Below are positions 56,188 to 64,000 of a stretch of DNA of 64,000 bases, in pieces. Position numbers and translations under genes: made by a program. The stretch spans positions 124,001 to 188,000 of the forward strand of contig CBFHKZ010000002.1 in assembly GCA_965656545.1 (NCBI GenBank). Direction: 5' to 3'. Numbering within the stretch: position 1 is the first letter of the stretch; the number at the start of each line of letters is the position of its first letter. Source of the stretch: UBA7446 sp965656545. GTDB lineage: Bacteria > Bacteroidota > Bacteroidia > Flavobacteriales > Flavobacteriaceae. The notes below the pieces were generated by a model, which was given only the letters and a program-made list of their open reading frames with translations, did not search any database and was not told where the DNA came from.

Positions 56188-58287
56188 TTACCCAATGTAC
56201 TTCCAAATACTTTTTCCTTGTTGTGTCAACGAGAGCGCCAAACGTATGTTTCCGTTGTTTGGAACGGATAAACTTGGGTCGTCTTGTAGCAGCGCATCTA
56301 CCGCATGACGTACTGTTTTTAGAATGTCTACGTCTTTTTTAAGATTGGCAATTAGAAAGGGTAGCACCCCACTTTGTTGGGTTCCCATGACATCTCCCGG
56401 TCCGCGAAGCGACAAATCTACTTCTGCCAATTCAAATCCGTCTTGCGTTCTGACCATGGTTTGTATGCGCGTCTGGGCATCTTGGCTTAATTTAGACCCT
56501 GTCATCAAAATACAGTAACTCTTACTAGCACCACGACCAACACGCCCCCTGAGCTGGTGGAGTTGCGATAAACCAAAACGCTCGGCACTTTCAATAATCA
56601 TAATGCTGGCATTGGGCACATCAACACCCACCTCAATGACCGTAGTAGCCACCATGATTTGGGTTTTTTTAGATATAAAGCGTTCCATTTCATAAGCCTT
56701 GTCTTTGGCATTCATCCTGCCGTGAACAATACTCACCTGATAGTCTGGCAATGGAAACTCGCGCACGATGCTTTCATAGCCATCCATCAAATCTTTGTAA
56801 TCCAAAACCTTAGATTCTTGAATTAGTGGATAAACAATATAGACCTGACGGCCTTTGGCAATTTCTTCTCGCATAAATTGAAAAACAGCCAACCGTTTGC
56901 TGTCAAATCGATGCGTTGTGGTAATGGGTTTTCTGCCCGGAGGCAACTCGTCAATTACCGATAGATCCAAGTCGCCATAAGCCGTCATGGCCAAGGTTCT
57001 TGGAATAGGTGTGGCGGTCATCACCAAAATGTTTGGTGGGGTGTTGTTCTTTCGCCAAAGCTTGGCGCGCTGTGCTACACCAAAACGGTGTTGTTCATCA
57101 ACAATGGCCAATCCAAGGCGATGAAAATTGACCGTTTCTTCGAGTACTGCATGCGTGCCGATAAGCATTTGCAACTGACCATTGGCTAATTTTTCAAACA
57201 AAGGCTCACGTTCTTTTTTGGTTACAGAGCCTGTTAACAAACCAATTTCAATACCCAGCGGTGCCAACAATCCTTTTATGCTGCTGTAGTGTTGTTGGGC
57301 TAAAATTTCGGTAGGTGCCACTAGGGTGGCTTGCATATTGTTGTCCAAGGCCATCAGCATACAGAGGACAGCTACGATAGTTTTTCCAGACCCGACATCT
57401 CCTTGTAGCAGCCTGTTCATTTGTGCCTCACTGTTTAAGTCGGTTCTAATTTCCCGCACAACACGTTTTTGTGCTTCGGTTAATGGAAAGGGCAGATGCT
57501 CGTGAAAAAAGCTGTTGAAGTAATTTCCGATTTTCGGAAAGGGGATGCCTTTAATGCGTTCTTTCCGATGGTGCTTTTTTAACCCCAATTGCAACTGCAC
57601 AAAAAACAGTTCTTCAAATTTCATACGGTATTGTGCACGCGCTAAGGATTCTTGCGACTGTGGAAAGTGAATGACTTTTAGGGCTTCGTTTTTCTCCATC
57701 AACTGATAAGTATTGCGCATTTCATCAGATAAAACTTCTTGAAGCTTGTTTTGTATCTCTTCAAATAAATTTTCTATAATCTGTCGCATAACACGTTGAG
57801 ATATCCCACTTTTAGTCAGGTTTTCTGTAGATGGATATACCGCCTGAAAATTCCCTTTGCGTTGTTCGTGATCTGCAATAAGCTCTAGCTCTGGGTGGGG
57901 TATGGAACACTTCTTTCCGTACCAATTGAGTCGTCCAAAGGCCATGTAGGGCGTGTTGAGTTGGAGTGATTTTTGAATCCATTGCTGTCCTCTAAACCAA
58001 ACCAGTTCCATGCTGTGCTGACCATCTGTAAAAGTAGCCACCAAGCGACTGCCCCGTTTTTGCTTAATGGTTTCGATATGGGTGATGCTCCCCAACACTT
58101 GTACGTCTGCTGTGGTTTGAGGCAATTCTCCCGGCGTGTAGTATTTGCTTCTGTCAATATAACGATGCGGAAAAAAGTACAGAACGTCCTGTAAGCTGTG
58201 TAGGCCCAATTCCTTTTTAAGCAATTGCGCCCTGTTAGGACCAACGCCTTTCAAATAATCGATAGGTTTTTGCAACAATGCAGACAT
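56188..58287 (-). CDS. recG: ATP-dependent DNA helicase RecG
   Basis: Encodes 699 residues. The wedge/OB domain (about 1-200) is followed by a superfamily 2 helicase core: LLQGDVGSGKTIVAVLCML (Walker A), DEQHRFG (DEAH-like box), MTATPIPRTLAMT, HGRMNAKDKA and the QLRGRVGRGAS motif VI. RecG reverses stalled replication forks and processes recombination intermediates. A near-consensus TATCTTCG box ends 5 bp before its ATG. Confidence 0.95.
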   Translation of the reverse strand: MSALLQKPIDYLKGVGPNRAQLLKKELGLHSLQDVLYFFPHRYIDRSKYYTPGELPQTTADVQVLGSITHIETIKQKRGSRLVATFTDGQHSMELVWFRGQQWIQKSLQLNTPYMAFGRLNWYGKKCSIPHPELELIADHEQRKGNFQAVYPSTENLTKSGISQRVMRQIIENLFEEIQNKLQEVLSDEMRNTYQLMEKNEALKVIHFPQSQESLARAQYRMKFEELFFVQLQLGLKKHHRKERIKGIPFPKIGNYFNSFFHEHLPFPLTEAQKRVVREIRTDLNSEAQMNRLLQGDVGSGKTIVAVLCMLMALDNNMQATLVAPTEILAQQHYSSIKGLLAPLGIEIGLLTGSVTKKEREPLFEKLANGQLQMLIGTHAVLEETVNFHRLGLAIVDEQHRFGVAQRAKLWRKNNTPPNILVMTATPIPRTLAMTAYGDLDLSVIDELPPGRKPITTTHRFDSKRLAVFQFMREEIAKGRQVYIVYPLIQESKVLDYKDLMDGYESIVREFPLPDYQVSIVHGRMNAKDKAYEMERFISKKTQIMVATTVIEVGVDVPNASIMIIESAERFGLSQLHQLRGRVGRGASKSYCILMTGSKLSQDAQTRIQTMVRTQDGFELAEVDLSLRGPGDVMGTQQSGVLPFLIANLKKDVDILKTVRHAVDALLQDDPSLSVPNNGNIRLALSLTQQGKSIWKYIG

Positions 58288-58382
58288 AAAAACGAAGATA
58301 GCAGTTTCCTGTTAATAACTATTCGTTAGGCTTCTTTATCAACCGTAAGGGTTTGGCTATTTTCACTTTAAATTAAAATGCG

Positions 58383-60689
58383 TTGGAAAATTACCTAAAG
58401 CTGCTTAATGAAGCCCAGCAAAAACCTACTGTCCACAAAGATGGACCGCTTATGGTTATTGCAGGTGCGGGTTCTGGTAAAACACGAGTACTTACATACC
58501 GTATTGCCTATTTGATGCAGCAAGGAGTGGATTCCTTTTCCATTTTGGCATTGACGTTTACCAACAAGGCGGCACGAGAAATGAAGGCACGTATTGCGCA
58601 AATAGTAGGGGAGAGTGAATCCAAGAATTTATGGATGGGCACTTTTCACTCTGTGTTTGCACGTATCCTTCGTGCTGAAGCCGATCGTTTGGGTTATCCT
58701 TCAAGCTTTACGATTTACGATACCCAAGATTCTGAGCGGTTGTTAAGCTCCATTATCAAAGAGCTACAACTTGATAAAGATCTATATAAGGTTAAGCAGA
58801 TTCGTTCCCGCATATCTTCTTTTAAAAACAGCCTGATTACGGTTAGGGCTTACTATAACAACCCAGAGCTTGTTGAGGCAGATCGAGAGTCCAAGCGTCC
58901 AGAAATGGGCAGTATATACAAAGAGTATGTAGATCGCTGTTTTAAGGCGGGTGCCATGGATTTTGATGATTTACTCCTTAAAACCAATGAGTTGTTGAAT
59001 AGATTTCCAGATGTACTTGCCAAATACCAAGAGCGTTTCCGCTATATTCTGGTAGATGAGTATCAAGACACCAATCACTCCCAATACTTGATTGTACGTG
59101 CTTTGGCAGATCGTTATCAAAACGTTTGTGTGGTAGGGGATGATGCACAAAGTATCTATGCCTTTCGAGGTGCAAACATTCAGAACATTCTCAATTTCCA
59201 GCGTGACTATGACGATGCAGCAGTATATCGACTAGAGCAAAACTACCGTTCCTCAAAAACCATCGTGCAAGCGGCAAATGCCGTAATTGCGCACAATCAA
59301 AACAGACTAGAAAAGAACGTTTGGACAGATAATCCTGAGGGGCACAAAATCATTTTACACCGCAGTCCAACAGATGGTGAAGAAGGACGTTATGTTGCAG
59401 GCGATATTTTTGAACGTGCCATGCAAACCCAACAAGGCTATGAGAACTACGCCATATTGTATCGTACCAATGCACAGTCTCGTGCGATGGAAGATGCCTT
59501 GCGTAAGCGTAATATTCCCTATCGTGTGTATGGAGGCGTTTCTTTCTATCAGCGCAAGGAAATCAAAGATGTGTTGGCATATTTGCGCCTGCTTATCAAT
59601 CCCAATGATGAAGAAAGCTTAAAGCGTGTTATCAATTATCCCATGCGTGGTATTGGTCAAACGACCATCAATAAGCTTATTGTAGCAGCAAAAACACATG
59701 ATTGTACACTATATCAAGTATTGGAAAAGGCGCAAGAACTTCCCCTAAACATCAATGCGGGAACACGAACCAAATTGCAGGACTTCTACACGCTTATGGA
59801 GTCGATTAAAACCCAACTTACAACCTTAGATGCGTTTGAACTTGCAGATATGGTGACCAAAAAGGTTGGTTTGGTTTCAGAACTTAAAAAGGAGGGAACG
59901 CCAGAAGCCGTGACTCGTATTGAGAACATTGAAGAGTTGTTGAATGGTATCAAAGACTTTGTGGAAGGACAGCGTGAGCTCGTTGATGCCACCGGTTCTT
60001 TGGTTGAGTTTTTAGAAGATGTAGCCTTGGCTACTGACTTTGACAATGAAGTCAAAGAGCAGCAAGCGGTTTCGCTAATGACCATTCACCTTGCCAAAGG
60101 CTTGGAGTTTCCCAACGTGTATATCGTTGGCTTAGAAGAAGATTTATTTCCCTCTGCCATGAGTGTGAACACCAGAGCAGAACTAGAAGAAGAGCGTAGG
60201 TTGTTTTATGTGGCGCTTACGCGTGCTAAAAAGCGGGTTACACTGACCTATACACTGTCTAGATATCGTTGGGGAAAAATTATTGATGCAGAGCCGAGTA
60301 GGTTTTTAGCAGAAATCGACGAACAATTCGTTGACAATCAAGTGGTCAATGACGATTATTCTTTTAAACCATTTATGGATACCTCCGTATTTGATGCGCC
60401 AGACCCAAATAAGGTTCGCTTTAAGCCGCCTGTAAAAAAGAAACCCGCAGTTGCAGTACCGCCCAAAGCACGTATGAAATCTGTGTCTAAAGCTGCACCT
60501 AGCAGTGGACCTACGTTAGACTTATCCGAAATCCAACAGGGTATTCGTGTTTCTCACAGTCGTTTTGGATTTGGAACGGTATTAAGCACCGATGGGGTAG
60601 GCAATGATGCAAAGGCCCTTATTCGTTTTGATCAATCAGGAGAAAAAAACGTGCTGTTGCGTTTTGCAAAACTCAAAGTAGTCTCATAA
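58383..60689 (+). CDS. pcrA: UvrD/PcrA-type DNA helicase
   Basis: Encodes 768 residues from a TTG start at 58383, giving MENYLKLLNEAQQKPTVH; no ATG gives a better N-terminus. Superfamily 1A motifs: VIAGAGSGKTRVLTYRIAYL near residue 28, DEYQDTNHSQY, GDDAQSIYAFRGANIQNIL, QNYRS, MTIHLAKGLEFPNVYIVGLEE and VALTRAKKRV. A C-terminal SH3-like segment (about 718-768) ends FDQSGEKNVLLRFAKLKVV, as in PcrA proteins that contact RNA polymerase. It unwinds DNA in nucleotide excision repair and in removing blocked proteins. Confidence 0.95.
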   Translation: MENYLKLLNEAQQKPTVHKDGPLMVIAGAGSGKTRVLTYRIAYLMQQGVDSFSILALTFTNKAAREMKARIAQIVGESESKNLWMGTFHSVFARILRAEADRLGYPSSFTIYDTQDSERLLSSIIKELQLDKDLYKVKQIRSRISSFKNSLITVRAYYNNPELVEADRESKRPEMGSIYKEYVDRCFKAGAMDFDDLLLKTNELLNRFPDVLAKYQERFRYILVDEYQDTNHSQYLIVRALADRYQNVCVVGDDAQSIYAFRGANIQNILNFQRDYDDAAVYRLEQNYRSSKTIVQAANAVIAHNQNRLEKNVWTDNPEGHKIILHRSPTDGEEGRYVAGDIFERAMQTQQGYENYAILYRTNAQSRAMEDALRKRNIPYRVYGGVSFYQRKEIKDVLAYLRLLINPNDEESLKRVINYPMRGIGQTTINKLIVAAKTHDCTLYQVLEKAQELPLNINAGTRTKLQDFYTLMESIKTQLTTLDAFELADMVTKKVGLVSELKKEGTPEAVTRIENIEELLNGIKDFVEGQRELVDATGSLVEFLEDVALATDFDNEVKEQQAVSLMTIHLAKGLEFPNVYIVGLEEDLFPSAMSVNTRAELEEERRLFYVALTRAKKRVTLTYTLSRYRWGKIIDAEPSRFLAEIDEQFVDNQVVNDDYSFKPFMDTSVFDAPDPNKVRFKPPVKKKPAVAVPPKARMKSVSKAAPSSGPTLDLSEIQQGIRVSHSRFGFGTVLSTDGVGNDAKALIRFDQSGEKNVLLRFAKLKVVS

Positions 60690-60691
60690 AA

Positions 60692-60713
60692 AAAGCCACC
60701 CAAAGGTGGCTTT
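60692..60713. terminator. Bidirectional intrinsic terminator
   Basis: Perfect stem AAAGCCACC / GGTGGCTTT around a CAAA loop, with A-rich sequence on the left and T on the right. It can end both the helicase transcript (+) and the OmpA transcript (-), which converge here. Confidence 0.8.
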
Positions 60714-60734
60714 AAATACGATTGCTGTCAATCT

Positions 60735-61598
60735 TTATTTGGATGCAGCTTCCATACCTTTTTCAAGTAAATCAAAGAACTGATCTAGTTTTGGTAACAC
60801 TACGATACGTGTCCTGCGGTTTTTCGCGCGACCGTTAAGTGTTCCATTATCTTCTAGTGGTACGTATGAACTACGTCCTGCGGCAGTCATACGCGCTGGA
60901 TCAACCAAGAAATCGTTTTGTAATATGCGGACAACAGCCGTTGCACGCTTTACACTCAAATCCCAGTTGTCTACAAGTATGTTGCTGTCTTTTTTTACAG
61001 GAACGTTATCTGTATGTCCTTCAACCATAAATTCCAAGTCTGTTTTGTCATTGATTACACGCGCAACCTTGCCAAGTACTTCTTTGGCACGTGAGGTAAC
61101 GGTATAGCTACCGCTTCTAAACAACAGCTTGTCTGAGATGGAAATAAATACAACACCTTTTTCAACATTTACCTCAATGTCAGCGTCGTTGATGTCAACA
61201 AGTGCACCCTTAAGACTGGTAACCAATGCCAGCGTGACAGAATCTCTACGTGTCACGGCATCTTGCATGCGTGTAATGCGCATGTCTTTTTCTTTTAAAG
61301 ACTCAAGCGAACGCTCTAGGTTTTCAGCACCTTTTTGAGAAAGCGTTGTTAGGTTGCCCATATTATTTATAAGCTCCTGGTTGTTGGCTTTTAAGAAAGT
61401 AATTTGGTCACGAAGTGCAGAAACGCTTGCGTCGCTTTTTGCCTTATCATCAATACATGTGTTTAGTCGGACAGTGGCTGAGTTTAAAAGATCTTTGGTC
61501 TCTTTGTGATCAGATTCTAAAGCGGTGTATTTTTTCTGTGACACACAAGATGCCAGCAGTGCAGGAATTGCGATTAATAAGATGAGTGTTCTTTTCAT
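60735..61598 (-). CDS. OmpA family lipoprotein
   Basis: Encodes 287 residues. Lipobox LLASC (Cys17), a long heptad-rich coiled coil (about 25-125, with Leu/Ile spacing in the stretch ALRDQITFLKANNQELINN), then an OmpA-like peptidoglycan-binding domain (about 155-275): VEGHTDNVPV, NWDLSVKRATAVVRIL and RAKNRRTRIVVLP. It probably links the outer membrane to the peptidoglycan. The gene is monocistronic and ends at the shared terminator. Confidence 0.9.
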   Translation of the reverse strand: MKRTLILLIAIPALLASCVSQKKYTALESDHKETKDLLNSATVRLNTCIDDKAKSDASVSALRDQITFLKANNQELINNMGNLTTLSQKGAENLERSLESLKEKDMRITRMQDAVTRRDSVTLALVTSLKGALVDINDADIEVNVEKGVVFISISDKLLFRSGSYTVTSRAKEVLGKVARVINDKTDLEFMVEGHTDNVPVKKDSNILVDNWDLSVKRATAVVRILQNDFLVDPARMTAAGRSSYVPLEDNGTLNGRAKNRRTRIVVLPKLDQFFDLLEKGMEAASK

Positions 61599-61740
61599 TT
61601 TGTTATAAATATTATGAGTATAAAATTACTATAAAAACGACGATTGCGGCACTTTCTTGTGTTAAACTATTAAAAAAGATTTTAAGCTATCAGCGAAACT
61701 TTGTGTTTTGCAGTAAGATGTACGCCTCTTTATGTAACAA

Positions 61741-64000
61741 CTAAAACTCTCTTTTACCAAACTCACTTTCAATAAACTTAGACCTGTTTTTTCCATTTTG
61801 AAAAATATAGGACAGGTTTAGTATTATCATATCAACTTCGTATATATAGTTTGTAGTGGTGTAGAATTCGTTTTCACGCCAAGTTGTTATGCGCTGCTCG
61901 TTTGTGTCTAGCAAGCCCATATCAATATTGAGCCACTGCAATGTAGCCTTCAGTTTGTCGTTTAAAAATGATTTTTGGATGCTTAGGTTAGGGGTGTAGT
62001 ACCTTGAATCTTCTCCTTGCGCCGTTACCCTGTCTGAAATATAATTTATGGAAAACTGAAGTGTTGCATTCTCCCAAAACCGATAATTGGTATTCGCATT
62101 AAAACTGTAAACAGTTGTATTGGTATTAACAGGATTGTTGTCAAACGAGCCTTTAAGGTCATAATGGTAGACATTTCCACCAATAAACGCATCCGATTTA
62201 GCTGTAAGCTTGAGTTGCGTTCCAAACTCAATACCGAAGGTTTTTGCATTGCCAACGTTTGAATAAATACGGTTTAGTATGTTGTCGCTATACACCGTGT
62301 TCACTCGGTTTACCACATTTTTGGTATTGCGGTAATATGCGGTAGCAAAAACGCTGTTTTCATCGGATAGTTTCTTGTCTATGCCCAGTTCAATTAAATC
62401 AATAAATTCTGGCCTTAGGTCAGGATCCCCTTGCTCTAGGGTTTCGGCATGTTCGCGTTCTGGAAAAGGATTCATTTTAAAAGTTGTCGTGCGCGCCACG
62501 CGTTTGCTGTATGCTAATTTGGCACTGGTGTTATCGCTTACCTCATAATTGATTGAAGCCGATGGGTATGCCTTGGTAAACGCATAATTACGTGTATCGT
62601 CGATTGTATTTGCTTTGTCTTTCAGCATCAAATCTCGATTCATCTGCTCAATTCGTATGCCCGCATTGTAGGTAAACGCACCTTTGGACGCTGATAGCTG
62701 CCCATAAACCGCATGTATTTCACGCACTAAATTCACCTCGCTTGAAAATGCTGGCACCATCACAAATGGATCGTTAAAGCTTGTGCGGCGTTCGTAGAGA
62801 AAATCGCCTTTGTGGTCTAGGTTTCTGAACTGATAGCCCATTGCAATTTCTCCGCCTTTAAAGGGAGAAAATACATAATCCAATTGTGCCCGTAAGCCAT
62901 ATAATGGGTTGTCGTTTGTGTTGTATTCATCTTGATATAATACGCTATTATCAGGATGCCCCAGGTTTTGATTTACAGTAGGCCCACCCAATAGCGTATA
63001 CTCATACAGTATGGAAAGCGAAAGTTCAGATTTGTTTTGAAACACATGGGCATAATCGATATTACCCAAGATAAAATCACTTTTTCGCTCTCTTAAATTA
63101 TGATTAAAATAGGAGGGAAGGCTCGTAATATTATTGCTGCCGTTTGGCGTCATTTTTTGATTGTTGTAATAAACGATATCTGCCAATCGCTTTTTTGATC
63201 TTTTTCCGGCATAAAAACCAATCGATAATTCGTTTGATGGGTTGGGAGTGAATTCTAAAGTGAAACGGCCGTTGTAGTTGGTTTCATCAAAACTGCGCTC
63301 TCCAGTCGATGGAAGGCCCGTAAACACATCATCAATTATGGTGAACACATTTCCTTCGCGTCTGCCGCCCAAATCGTTTCGTTGGTAATTTGCGCCGATG
63401 GAAACATGCAACTTTTCTGAATTTACATTATAAGTACCGTCAATTCCAAAGCGTTGGTGTGCTAATTCGTTTCCATAGGTTTCTATTGAGGGAAAGCCTC
63501 CTTTAATGTTTAACTGACTAAAGACTCCTTCAGTAGCCCCCTTTCGGGTTAAGATATTGATGATTCCAGCCTTGCCTTCGGGATCATATTTTGCAGAAGG
63601 GGCAGTGATGAGCTCTATGCTGCTAATAGCGTTTGCGGGGAGTTGTGCCATGATAGCAGTTGGATTGCTCTGCGTTGGCTTGCCATTGAGCAATACCACA
63701 AAGCCTCTGCTACCTCTAACCATTAGTTCGCCATTGCCACTAAAACTTACGGCAGGCAGGTTTTTTAAAACATCTAGCCCCGTTCCTCCTTGTGCGTTCT
63801 TAAATGCTTGCGCATTGTAAACCTGTTTGTCAATTTTATTGATGATGGTTTTTCGTTTGGTTGAAATAACTACATCGTCCAACTGATTGCCTAAGGTTAG
63901 TTTTATTGTTCCAAGATTTAGGATTTTATCAAATAAAATGTTTGCAGTTTTGGAGACTTCATAGCCAATAAAGGAAACCTCTAGGTTGTATTTTCCAGAT
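61741..64000 (-). CDS. TonB-dependent outer-membrane beta-barrel receptor, 5' end cut by window
   Basis: The frame is open to the right edge, so the N-terminus lies outside. The stretch just inside the edge (SGKYNLEVSFIGYEVSKTA) is the end of a carboxypeptidase-regulatory-like domain. Next comes a plug domain (from VISTKRKTIINKIDKQVYN to about 63500) with GTGLDVLKNLP and GFVVLLNGKPTQ, and then a large barrel to the C-terminus, which ends EFGKREF. The type is the outer-membrane beta-barrel family of Bacteroidota (PF14905-like). No SusD-like partner is visible downstream, so the substrate cannot be inferred. Confidence 0.9.
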   Translation of the reverse strand, partial: SGKYNLEVSFIGYEVSKTANILFDKILNLGTIKLTLGNQLDDVVISTKRKTIINKIDKQVYNAQAFKNAQGGTGLDVLKNLPAVSFSGNGELMVRGSRGFVVLLNGKPTQSNPTAIMAQLPANAISSIELITAPSAKYDPEGKAGIINILTRKGATEGVFSQLNIKGGFPSIETYGNELAHQRFGIDGTYNVNSEKLHVSIGANYQRNDLGGRREGNVFTIIDDVFTGLPSTGERSFDETNYNGRFTLEFTPNPSNELSIGFYAGKRSKKRLADIVYYNNQKMTPNGSNNITSLPSYFNHNLRERKSDFILGNIDYAHVFQNKSELSLSILYEYTLLGGPTVNQNLGHPDNSVLYQDEYNTNDNPLYGLRAQLDYVFSPFKGGEIAMGYQFRNLDHKGDFLYERRTSFNDPFVMVPAFSSEVNLVREIHAVYGQLSASKGAFTYNAGIRIEQMNRDLMLKDKANTIDDTRNYAFTKAYPSASINYEVSDNTSAKLAYSKRVARTTTFKMNPFPEREHAETLEQGDPDLRPEFIDLIELGIDKKLSDENSVFATAYYRNTKNVVNRVNTVYSDNILNRIYSNVGNAKTFGIEFGTQLKLTAKSDAFIGGNVYHYDLKGSFDNNPVNTNTTVYSFNANTNYRFWENATLQFSINYISDRVTAQGEDSRYYTPNLSIQKSFLNDKLKATLQWLNIDMGLLDTNEQRITTWRENEFYTTTNYIYEVDMIILNLSYIFQNGKNRSKFIESEFGKREF

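Overview
The window comes from a bacterium of the phylum Bacteroidota, most likely a marine-type flavobacterium (Flavobacteriia). Several independent signs agree: a type A C-terminal sorting domain of the type IX secretion system, an outer-membrane beta-barrel/TonB receptor, many start codons without a Shine-Dalgarno sequence but with a TAnnTTTG box just upstream, an arginine operon built around an N-acyl-ornithine carbamoyltransferase instead of classical ArgF, a long class II ketol-acid reductoisomerase, and a small SRP RNA. I cannot name the genus. Both edges cut genes.

Layout. 1-10.4 kb is an accessory-looking region, all on the + strand: the end of a secreted repeat protein, a truncated KilA-N gene, a TraB/GumN lipoprotein and an alpha/beta hydrolase separated by unusual spacers (one 68-bp repeat present twice and two attC-like inverted repeats), then a closely packed array of ten small envelope, lipoprotein or hypothetical genes (4.8-10.4 kb), one of which (an M23 peptidase) is frameshifted. 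10.4-19.2 kb is a nine-gene arginine operon on the - strand (GNAT-argG-argC-proC-like-argD-argF'-argB-argE-argH) with a long, structured leader. 19.5-24.0 kb holds pabB, tilS and a DsbD-type thiol transporter, followed by an apparent insertion (24.0-24.5 kb) flanked by two diverged copies of the dsbD 3' end. Then come a flavin reductase, a ComM/YifB ATPase and an aldehyde dehydrogenase.

28.2-34.8 kb is the ilvD-ilvB-ilvN-ilvC-ilvA operon (isoleucine/valine synthesis), followed by a GapN-like dehydrogenase. 36.4-61.6 kb is housekeeping sequence in short alternating units: dnaN, a SAM hydrolase, phoH-purC, miaA with an exonuclease/GIY-YIG protein, YggS, a Gfo/Idh/MocA oxidoreductase, pcm, smpB, glyA, a beta-helix lipoprotein, glutaminyl cyclase, SRP RNA, SDR, transaldolase, an ABC-F ATPase, DUF2007, pheT, recG, a UvrD-type helicase and an OmpA lipoprotein. 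The right edge cuts a TonB-type receptor.

The points I consider most worth following are: (i) the arginine operon, where Ser90 of the carbamoyltransferase, a GNAT enzyme with a four-cysteine tail, a divergent ProC and a structured leader with a 23-codon upstream ORF all suggest a succinylated, specially regulated pathway; (ii) an ABC-F ATPase whose two nucleotide sites have decayed in a complementary way, leaving one composite site; (iii) the cassette-like spacers in the first 5 kb; (iv) the duplicated dsbD 3' end around an inserted gene; (v) a set of very short or leaderless promoters that also fix several start codons. All calls rest on reading the sequence; no database search or folding program was run.
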